From NCBI GenBank assembly GCA_023247285.1, contig JAHFGU010000008.1, positions 1-20,854 on the forward strand: a DNA stretch of 20,854 bases. The letters run 5' to 3'. Position 1 is the first letter of the stretch. Each line of letters opens with the position of its first letter. The position numbers and the translations under genes are program-made. A model generated the notes under the pieces. It saw nothing but the letters and a program-made list of their open reading frames with translations. It was not told the DNA's origin and did no database searches. This stretch comes from Candidatus Omnitrophota bacterium (GTDB lineage Bacteria > Omnitrophota > Koll11 > Aquiviventales > Aquiviventaceae). This document shows positions 7,853 through 13,872 of the stretch, piece by piece.

Positions 7853-8316
7853 CAGCGTCGCTTCCAGGTGCCGCTCTTGCCGCCTGACTTGCTTACCAGA
7901 TACAGCTGACGAATCATGATGCCCTGCTCGATGGCTTTGCACATGTCGTAGACCGTCAGCGCCGCGATGGCCGCCGCCGTCAGGGCTTCCATTTCCGGGC
8001 CTGTGGGTGCCGTCGTGGTGACCTCAGCTTCAATCGTCACGCATCGTCCATTCAACCCTTGGCGCAATTCAACATGGCTGATGGGAATCGGGTGGCACAG
8101 CGGAATGAGCTCTGCCGTCCGTTTCGTCGCCAGGATTCCCGCGACCTGAGCGACCGGCCACACATCGCCCTTCGGCAGTTTGGCTGCCTTGATGGTTGCG
8201 AGCGTTCGTGGTCTCATCACAAGCTCGCACCGTGCCACGGCCGTTCGGACGGTTGCAGGTTTTTCGCTCACATCGGCCATGCGAACCTGGGCGCGCTGCC
8301 GGCCAGACACAGCCAT
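7852..8316 (-). CDS. moaC: Cyclic pyranopterin monophosphate synthase MoaC
   Basis: A 154-residue enzyme of the first step of molybdenum cofactor synthesis. It turns the MoaA product into cyclic pyranopterin monophosphate. Motifs: RMADVSEKPATVRTA at 12-26, LPKGDVWPVAQVAG at 47-60, the catalytic LCHP at 73-76, GPEMEALTAAAIAALTVYDM ending near 125, and CKA. The length is typical. The ATG is three bases after the moaA stop, so moaA and moaC are coupled. Confidence 0.95.
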   Translation of the reverse strand: MAVSGRQRAQVRMADVSEKPATVRTAVARCELVMRPRTLATIKAAKLPKGDVWPVAQVAGILATKRTAELIPLCHPIPISHVELRQGLNGRCVTIEAEVTTTAPTGPEMEALTAAAIAALTVYDMCKAIEQGIMIRQLYLVSKSGGKSGTWKRR

Positions 8317-8319
8317 TCG

Positions 8320-9303
8320 TCAGCCTCCGACTCCAGCCATGCAGAACCTGGGACTCCCAACCTCTCGTTGAACCATGGTGTGATGCTCTGGTTTTGCGGC
8401 AACGGCGTCCCGGATAAGCTGCGCCAGATGCTCGTGATCCACCACCGGCCTCAGAGCCGGCATGAGATCCACGGCCGATTCCTGATCCAGGCAGGGACGG
8501 AGCCGGCCCGTCGCGGTCAGCCGCAACCGATTGCATTGTGCGCAGAAGGCCTGGGTCATCGCTCCGATGATGCCGACACTCCCCCGCGCGCCGGCCCACG
8601 TGTAGGAGCGCGCCGGCCCACAACCAACAGGGCCGTCGATGGGGCGGAGCTCGCCCAGCGCACTCAGCCGGGCGAGGATCTCATCCGACGGCACGAGCCG
8701 CTCCCGGGTGAAGTAGTCACCAATCGGCATGAGCTCGATGAATCGGACGTGCAGCGGTCGGTCCACAGCGAGACGCCCGAGTTCAACAATCTCATCGTCA
8801 TTCACCCCGCGCATGACAACGACGTTGAGCTTTACAGGCGCGAGTCCCGCCTCGAGGGCCGCTCGAATCCCCGCCTCGACATCACCAATCGTCCCGAATC
8901 GCGTGATCGTGCGGAACCGCTCTGCCCTCAAGGTGTCGAGACTGATGTTGACCCGCGTGAGCCCTGCGCGGGCGAGCGCCTGGGCGCGTCTCGCCAGCAG
9001 TACCCCGTTAGTCGTCAGGGAGAGATCGTTGAGTTCGGAGATTGAACCCAACATGTGCACAAGCTCAACAATCCCCTCACGGACGAGCGGCTCCCCTCCC
9101 GTCAGCCGCACGCGGTTGATCCCAAGTTGCGCGCCCGCGCGGACAACCTCATGGATTTCTTCAAACCGTAACACGGCTTCGCGCGGCAGCCACCGCACAC
9201 CGCTTGCCGGCAGGCAGTAGACGCACCGCAGATTGCATCGGTCGGTCACCGAGATCCGGAGATACCGGATGGACCGGCCAAACGGATCACAAAGCGTTTC
9301 CAT
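8320..9303 (-). CDS. moaA: GTP 3',8-cyclase MoaA
   Basis: A 327-residue radical SAM enzyme that rearranges GTP to 3',8-cyclo-GTP. The first [4Fe-4S] site is CNLRCVYC (Cys23, 27, 30). TGGEPLVR follows at 68-75. The second cluster uses Cys254, Cys257 and Cys271 (FCAQCNRLRLTATGRLRPCL). The protein ends in the Gly-Gly required for MoaA activity. The ATG at 9303 has a GGGGAG about ten bases upstream. The frame is open to 9486 but the extra residues are not MoaA-like. It is the first gene of the cofactor string and follows a 226-nt structured gap, so a promoter or RNA control element probably lies there. Confidence 0.95.
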   Translation of the reverse strand: METLCDPFGRSIRYLRISVTDRCNLRCVYCLPASGVRWLPREAVLRFEEIHEVVRAGAQLGINRVRLTGGEPLVREGIVELVHMLGSISELNDLSLTTNGVLLARRAQALARAGLTRVNISLDTLRAERFRTITRFGTIGDVEAGIRAALEAGLAPVKLNVVVMRGVNDDEIVELGRLAVDRPLHVRFIELMPIGDYFTRERLVPSDEILARLSALGELRPIDGPVGCGPARSYTWAGARGSVGIIGAMTQAFCAQCNRLRLTATGRLRPCLDQESAVDLMPALRPVVDHEHLAQLIRDAVAAKPEHHTMVQREVGSPRFCMAGVGG

Positions 9304-9343
9304 CGAACCCGCTCCCCTAAACGAACGCGGCCGGCTCCTCATA

Positions 9344-9393
9344 TGGAAAGGGAGCTGGCCGCATTGACACGTCAGCCAGCGCTCTCCTTTCCA
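9344..9393 (-). promoter_or_regulatory. Long hairpin in the moaA leader
   Basis: A near-continuous inverted repeat of 16 base pairs: TGGAAAGG pairs with CCTTTCCA, GAG with CTC, and CTGGC with GCCAG. Only a one-base and a two-base bulge interrupt it, and the apical loop is about 15 nt. It lies 40 nt before the moaA ATG in the presumed transcript. In several bacteria moaA is controlled by the Moco RNA motif. I cannot match that consensus by eye, so only the structure is claimed. Confidence 0.55.
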
Positions 9394-9430
9394 AACACGA
9401 GGAGGCGAGGTCGTTTCCTTCCTCGCCCGG

Positions 9431-9468
9431 CCCCCAACGCTTTGCTTCGCAAAGCGAAGCCTTGGGGG
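9431..9468 (-). repeat. Compound palindrome between ferredoxin and moaA
   Basis: Outer arms CCCCCAA/TTGGGGG enclose CGCTTTGC-TTC-GCAAAGCG, with a five-base bulge on one side. On the minus strand, a second hairpin, GCTTCGC-TTT-GCGAAGC, overlaps the first and cannot form with it. It is 62-99 nt after the ferredoxin stop. No T-run follows on either strand, so it is not a standard intrinsic terminator. It could slow transcription, protect the 3' end of the nxr message or act in attenuation. Confidence 0.5.
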
Positions 9469-9529
9469 CGGGGGCCCAGACACCATACCCGTCGATCCGG
9501 CTACAGGTCTCTGAGCTCGGAGAATCGCG

Positions 9530-9901
9530 CTACGTTGTCACCCGACTTGTTGTGACGTCGACAAGCTGAATCGCTTCGAGATCATTGACGGCGCGGCACA
9601 CGTCGATACAGATGCCGCAACCGTCGCATACTGAGGTCACGATGGCCGGCCTGCCTTCCTCATACCTCATCGCCTCATCGCGCTTGGGACATCTGAGATA
9701 ACATATTTGGCAATCCGTCCCTGACCACGCGAGGCAACGGGAGACGTCTAACAACGCGACTCGCTGGCGCACGGCGCGTTCTTGCCCGTCAGCAACAGAC
9801 CACGCGAATGCCGCGACGTCATGCATGAGCGCCTTCACTCCGCTGAGGAACTGGCGCGGTGCTGTGGTGAGGAAGGTGCGCCGATCGATAGTTGTGCTCA
9901 T
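9530..9901 (-). CDS. Ferredoxin-type 4Fe-4S protein
   Basis: A 123-residue protein with two four-cysteine cluster motifs. The first is C56-x7-C64-x2-C67-x3-C71-P, of the NapF-like CLAW form. The second is C92-x2-C95-x2-C98-x3-C102. The first 20 residues hold DRRTFLTT, which looks like a twin-arginine motif, but no clear hydrophobic region follows, so export is doubtful. It starts in a four-base overlap (ATGA) with the HExxH gene and is the last gene before the structured gap. A role as electron donor or acceptor in assembling or maturing the nitrite oxidoreductase, as proposed for NapF-type proteins, is inference. Confidence 0.85.
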   Translation of the reverse strand: MSTTIDRRTFLTTAPRQFLSGVKALMHDVAAFAWSVADGQERAVRQRVALLDVSRCLAWSGTDCQICYLRCPKRDEAMRYEEGRPAIVTSVCDGCGICIDVCRAVNDLEAIQLVDVTTSRVTT

Positions 9902-10845
9902 GCGAGTTGCAGCCTCGATCGGTAGAGCTCGACGCACTGGAGGCATGCTCCATGAGACGACTCCCACGCGGGATAATCCATATGGATCGCCTCAGCCACG
10001 GCAGCATGCCCCCCGCCCCAATCGCGCACCCCCTCGCGCGTTGGAAAATGGCACAAGGGACACCGGATGCCGCCCTGCCCGAGCATCCGTGTGAGCCGCT
10101 CATCCTGCGCCAACTCAAGGAGCTCGCGCTGCGTCCAGTTGTCGCGGCTGCCAAGATCGCGCCAGACCGCTTCGCGCCGGAGCGGTTCCCACGGGGCAAA
10201 CATCCGCTCAAACTCCCTGTGGCGGGTCGCTTCCTCCGCAACCGCCTGCCAGCCCCTGCGGCGCATGCGGCCCTCCGCACGCAAGTCCCACAACAACCGG
10301 AAGCGCTCACGGATGAGGTCATTCTCCAGCTCATATTCACCGCCCAACTCCGGGTGTGGCTGGTACGCAAACGCCGGATCAAGCATATCGGAGACATGCA
10401 TCAATTCGTGCCGCAGCCACGCGACCAACCGGTGGCGGTCCCGGCACCGGATGGCCTGCAGGTCAATCAGCAACGTGGTCGGGCCTCCGAAGTCTTGGTG
10501 CGCCGTGGATCCTGGCAGCACATAGAGCTCGACGCGCTCGTCCTTTCGGCAAAAGGCGCGGCGCACCATGACCGCGTGGACATGCGCGGCGACAAGCGGA
10601 AACTCCCCAAGCCGCTTCGTGAACAACTGGGCGAATCCAAGCTCATCGAAGTAACGAGCCGCAAGCTGCTGAAAGGCCGCCTCGCGCTGCTCCGGCGATG
10701 CCGCTGCATCATACAGGGCAGCGCGCTGCGCATGAAAGACCTGCGCCACCCGCCGGTCGCCTGCGGCTTCGCGGGCACTGAGCTCAAGAAAGACCGCTTC
10801 TTCCGCAAATGAGGGATCACATCGGATCTCAACGGACCGCGCCAT
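9898..10845 (-). CDS. Unknown protein with HExxH zinc site and C-terminal CxxC pairs
   Basis: A 315-residue soluble protein that I cannot assign to a named family. It carries WLRHELMHVSDMLDP with HELMH at 146-150, the zincin metalloprotease motif, and a nearby Glu-rich helix (GGEYELENDLIRERFRLLWD, about 168-187) that could give the third metal ligand. Near the end are CPLC (262-265) and CLQC (301-304), a possible zinc ribbon or cluster site. No signal peptide is seen. I prefer the ATG at 10845, because a GGGA is well spaced before it. The ATG at 10851 is also possible. It overlaps the chaperone gene by 17 nt and the ferredoxin by 4 nt, so it is part of the nxr string and may act in maturation, for example in processing or quality control. 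That role is inferred from context alone. Confidence 0.7.
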   Translation of the reverse strand: MARSVEIRCDPSFAEEAVFLELSAREAAGDRRVAQVFHAQRAALYDAAASPEQREAAFQQLAARYFDELGFAQLFTKRLGEFPLVAAHVHAVMVRRAFCRKDERVELYVLPGSTAHQDFGGPTTLLIDLQAIRCRDRHRLVAWLRHELMHVSDMLDPAFAYQPHPELGGEYELENDLIRERFRLLWDLRAEGRMRRRGWQAVAEEATRHREFERMFAPWEPLRREAVWRDLGSRDNWTQRELLELAQDERLTRMLGQGGIRCPLCHFPTREGVRDWGGGHAAVAEAIHMDYPAWESSHGACLQCVELYRSRLQLA

Positions 10846-11620
10846 CGACATTCCCTGGTTGCGCCGGTGCGCATGCCGCGCACCCTGTTTCGTCCCGTTC
10901 TTTCGGGAACCGGAGCGGTAGGTCGCGCGGCCCGGCAGCGACCTGTATCCGGGCACAGTCCTGCACCAGCCACGCCAGGGTCACCTCGGCAACCATCCCC
11001 AAGAGACCCTCGCCGGCCACCTGCGAAAGCCGACGGGCGAACGCCGGACCCCAGCGGCCGAGATGATCGGCGAGAAACTGCCGGGCGGCTTCGCTGCACA
11101 CGTCCGCGTGTTCGTCAGTCTCCTCATCCAGCGCACAGGCTTGCTTGTAGAGCAGGTAGTGCAGGAATTCGCACTCCGTGACGATATGATCCACGCGCTC
11201 ATGCGAGGTGGAGGCCACGCGAAGGCCGAACGCTTGATAGAAGGCCGCGATATCGCCCAACTCCTGCGGCTGCCGATGACTATGCTCCTCGCCGTACTCG
11301 AGTTCGTAGGGTGGGGCCGCGCTCTGGACCGAGTGCCCGAAGATGTGCTCGTGCTCGCGAGTCCACTCCGAAACCGATGCTGAATCCAGCGCTGCCGCCA
11401 AGCGCCGCACAGCCTCGTGCAACTGCCCGTTGCGTGCCTTGGTCAGCATCTCCACGATCTCAGGCAGCCGGTGATGCTCTCGCATCGCCAGCCACTTCAC
11501 GGTGTCTGCATCCGGATGGCGCAGCAGGAACGACAACGCACGATAGACGGCGCTTCGCGCTAGTAGCTCCTCGATGCTCCGCGTATCGGACACCGCTGTC
11601 TTCGATACGTTGTCACTCAT
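10829..11620 (-). CDS. NarJ/TorD-family molybdoenzyme assembly chaperone
   Basis: A 263-residue, mostly helical protein of the TorD/DmsD/NarJ fold. The diagnostic parts are APPYELEYGEEHSHRQPQEL, then GDIAAFYQAFGLRV, then HIVTECEFLHYLLYKQA. Such chaperones bind the Tat signal or N-terminus of the catalytic subunit and hold it until bis-MGD and the FS0 cluster are inserted. The gene comes 15 nt after nxrB, where NarJ sits in narGHJI operons. The start is the ATG at 11620. A GTG immediately before it is the alternative, and no clear ribosome site is present. Two cysteines (CAAC) close the C-terminus. Confidence 0.85.
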   Translation of the reverse strand: MSDNVSKTAVSDTRSIEELLARSAVYRALSFLLRHPDADTVKWLAMREHHRLPEIVEMLTKARNGQLHEAVRRLAAALDSASVSEWTREHEHIFGHSVQSAAPPYELEYGEEHSHRQPQELGDIAAFYQAFGLRVASTSHERVDHIVTECEFLHYLLYKQACALDEETDEHADVCSEAARQFLADHLGRWGPAFARRLSQVAGEGLLGMVAEVTLAWLVQDCARIQVAAGPRDLPLRFPKERDETGCAACAPAQPGNVDGAVR

Positions 11621-11635
11621 CACTGATCACGGTTG

Positions 11636-12874
11636 TTAGATGGAGTTCTGGTGCGTCGCCGGACGCACGTGAAACGGCTCCTCGACCTGCGTGCGAATCA
11701 GTTCTTTCCCGTCCTCGCCATAGCCGATAATCGTATCGTTGTACATCACAAACGGTTTGCCGTGGCGCTCGGTCTCGTAGACCTTCGGGCCTTCTTGGAT
11801 CTCGTAGCGGAAGATGATGCGGTTGGTCCGCCGGAAGAGCTGCAGGACCGCTAACAACTCCCGGCTGGGCGCTAAGTATGCATCAATCGCCTCCTCCACG
11901 CCGGGGCCGAACATCTGTTTCAAGTAGCCGCGCGGTACCCATCGCGGCGGGATGTAGAAGCCGTTGGGCCCGGTCCCAAACTGCGGGTACAGCGGCAGGG
12001 CGACCTTGGCCACCTTCACGAGGTAATAGATGGGATTGGAGCGATCCTCAGTCCAACTGCCGTCCTTGTTCATCTTCACCAGTCCCTGCAAACGGATCTG
12101 GCCGATGCAGGCCGCCATGCAGCGCGTCTCCATGGGCCGGCCGCCGGCTTCCGGGTCCTTGCCTTCGATGCGCGGGTAGCAGGCGATGCACTTCTCGCTC
12201 ACGCGGGTGCTCGGCCGGTACATCGCCTTCTTGTAGGGGCAGGCCTCAACGCACTTGCGGTAGCCGCGGCAGCGTTTCTGATCGATGAGCACGATCCCAT
12301 CCTCCTGCCGTTTGTAAATCGCTTTGCGCGGGCAGGCCGCCAGGCAGCCGGGATAGGTACAGTGATTGCAGATGCGTGCGAGGTAGAAAAACCAGGTCTT
12401 GTGTTCTGGGAGTGTTGCGCCCTCGTTGCTCAACCCCAACTTGCCGCCCGCATAGCCAGTGGATGTATCCTCATAAATGTTGGGAAAGCGCCATTCTTCA
12501 TCCGTGGGCAGGTAGCCCAGCACGCGCTGCGGCTCAGGGCCGATGTGCTTCTCGGCCGCCTCGAAGATGGTCTTTCCTTGATAGACGCCGCTGTCCCATC
12601 GCTGCGGCTCGCCGCTGGCTTCCTCCAGCAGCTTCAGAATCTTGACGTCCCAGGATTGGGGATAGCCGCCGTAGGGCTTCGTCTCGACGTTGTTCCACCA
12701 CATGTATTCCTGGCCCTTTGAGAAAGTCCACGTGGACTTGCACGCCATGGTGCACGTCTGGCAGCCGATGCAGCGGTTGAGGTTGAAGACGAACGCGAAC
12801 TGCCGATCCGGATGGTGCTCCTCGAACGGATACGACATCTCGCGGCCCAACTGCCAGTTGAACACCTTAGGCAT
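11636..12874 (-). CDS. nxrB: Nitrite oxidoreductase / nitrate reductase beta subunit, four Fe-S clusters
   Basis: A 412-residue electron-transfer subunit. The cluster groups are C35-x2-C38-x2-C41-x3-C45; C169-x2-C172-x4-C177-x3-C181; C202-x2-Tyr205-x2-C208-x3-C212; and C229-x2-C232 with C252-x3-C256. Tyr205 occupies the place of a Cys, as the Trp does in NarH, which indicates a [3Fe-4S] cluster. The N-terminal signature MPKVFNWQLGREMSYPFEEH and WWNNVETKPYGGYPQ are close to Nitrospira-type NxrB. No signal peptide is present, so it would be carried through Tat with NxrA. A strong GGAGGAG (12881-12887) precedes the ATG, which lies inside the last codons of the 94-aa gene. Relatives include perchlorate, selenate and periplasmic nitrate reductase beta subunits. 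Confidence 0.93.
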   Translation of the reverse strand: MPKVFNWQLGREMSYPFEEHHPDRQFAFVFNLNRCIGCQTCTMACKSTWTFSKGQEYMWWNNVETKPYGGYPQSWDVKILKLLEEASGEPQRWDSGVYQGKTIFEAAEKHIGPEPQRVLGYLPTDEEWRFPNIYEDTSTGYAGGKLGLSNEGATLPEHKTWFFYLARICNHCTYPGCLAACPRKAIYKRQEDGIVLIDQKRCRGYRKCVEACPYKKAMYRPSTRVSEKCIACYPRIEGKDPEAGGRPMETRCMAACIGQIRLQGLVKMNKDGSWTEDRSNPIYYLVKVAKVALPLYPQFGTGPNGFYIPPRWVPRGYLKQMFGPGVEEAIDAYLAPSRELLAVLQLFRRTNRIIFRYEIQEGPKVYETERHGKPFVMYNDTIIGYGEDGKELIRTQVEEPFHVRPATHQNSI

Positions 12875-13151
12875 GAGTCGCTCCTCCGGCTGCGTTGGGG
12901 CGCCAGATATGACGGACTTCCTGGATCACGGCCTCCACGTATGCATCGCCCTGCTGCCGCCACACGAGGTAGGGACCTCGGTAGTAGGGATTGCGGAACA
13001 TCGCACGAAGTTGCTCATCCGACCAGCCGTCGCGCAGGAACTCTTCGACGAAACACACGGCCATGTCTTTTAGCGACGCCTCGTCCGGAGCAGGCAGCAC
13101 GACCCCCGTCAGTTCCAAAGGATCATCCGGTTCGGGTTCCTTATACGGCAT
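12867..13151 (-). CDS. Small conserved-looking protein of the nxr cluster, unknown function
   Basis: A 94-residue acidic protein without signal peptide, membrane segment or cysteine cluster (single Cys). It opens MPYKEPEPDDPLELTGVVLP, then has a helix-rich centre with MAVCFVEEFLRDGWSDEQLR and MFRNPYYRGPYLVWRQQG. I recall similar small proteins in the molybdoenzyme clusters of nitrite-oxidising bacteria, but cannot name a domain. It ends in an 8-nt overlap with the nxrB start and follows the outer-membrane gene by 20 nt. Its position directly before nxrB suggests a role in assembly of the beta subunit, unproven. Confidence 0.8.
   Translation of the reverse strand: MPYKEPEPDDPLELTGVVLPAPDEASLKDMAVCFVEEFLRDGWSDEQLRAMFRNPYYRGPYLVWRQQGDAYVEAVIQEVRHIWRPNAAGGATHA
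12881..12887 (-). promoter_or_regulatory. Shine-Dalgarno of nxrB
   Basis: GGAGGAG on the minus strand, six bases before the nxrB ATG and inside the end of the preceding gene. It is the strongest ribosome site noticed in the window, consistent with high NxrB output even if upstream translation is weak. Confidence 0.65.
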
Positions 13152-13171
13152 CGCTCACACGCCTCATCCCG

Positions 13172-13789
13172 TCAAAATCTGACACTCAGTTTCGTCCCCA
13201 GGATGTGGTTGCTGCTCCGGTCGTGCCGTTTGCCGAGTTGACTCTGGACCATGTAGTAGACATCCACCGTCGTCTCCGCGCCAAGCGCCTTGCCCGTGGG
13301 AACGGCAAGACCGAGGAACACCCGGTTCTGGTTCCACGCGTCGCGGGTGTAGTCGTAGAACAGATCGTCGGCGATGTAGGGGATGAGCTTGCGACCGACG
13401 AGCTGGGTCGGATACGCCATCTTCGGCATCACTCGAAACTGCCATTCCTGCTCGCCGGCGCTCCCTTGAATCGTCCGCAGCGCCAGCCGCCCTCGCAGAG
13501 AGACCTCGAGGGGGCCCAGCGTCGTTTTGGGCGTGAGGTCGAGCTCGCCGGTATGTTCCTCGAGCGGTTTGCCGGAGGACTCGTTGCGAACGAACAGGTA
13601 ATTGAGCCCGACGTGCCAGTGTTTGGAGGGCTTGTAGCGCACCCCCTGGCGGTACTCGTGGTAAAAGAGCTCGCCTGCATCATCGCGTATGCGAATCTCC
13701 GGAAGGAAAAACACTTCCCACTGTGGACCGAGCCGCTTGCTGAGCTCGACGGTATTCCACACCTGGAAATCATCCCTCGCCCAGCCCAT
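13172..13789 (-). CDS. Outer-membrane beta-barrel protein (DUF2490-like), start codon uncertain
   Basis: From the first ATG there are 205 residues with alternating polar/hydrophobic strands and frequent aromatic residues: WNTVELSKRLGPQWEVFFLPE, GVRYKPSKHWHVGLNYLFV, and the C-terminal NHILGTKLSVRF ending in Phe. This is typical of the DUF2490 type of predicted outer-membrane barrel. The same frame is open upstream of the ATG and encodes an obvious signal peptide (RNRWQCLWAGLTLVTLLLGL followed by TPMGWA), so the true start should lie before 13849. No ATG, GTG or TTG occurs in that stretch before a TGA at 13894. A rare ATC start at 13879, preceded by GAGGAG, is the best candidate. It overlaps the end of nxrA by seven bases. 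It may form a pore for nitrite/nitrate or tether the enzyme; this is inference. Confidence 0.65.
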   Translation of the reverse strand: MGWARDDFQVWNTVELSKRLGPQWEVFFLPEIRIRDDAGELFYHEYRQGVRYKPSKHWHVGLNYLFVRNESSGKPLEEHTGELDLTPKTTLGPLEVSLRGRLALRTIQGSAGEQEWQFRVMPKMAYPTQLVGRKLIPYIADDLFYDYTRDAWNQNRVFLGLAVPTGKALGAETTVDVYYMVQSQLGKRHDRSSNHILGTKLSVRF

Positions 13790-13872
13790 CGGAGTGAGTC
13801 CGAGCAGGAGCGTGACGAGCGTGAGCCCTGCCCACAGGCATTGCCATCGATTGCGGTCAGCGCGGCTCTCGT

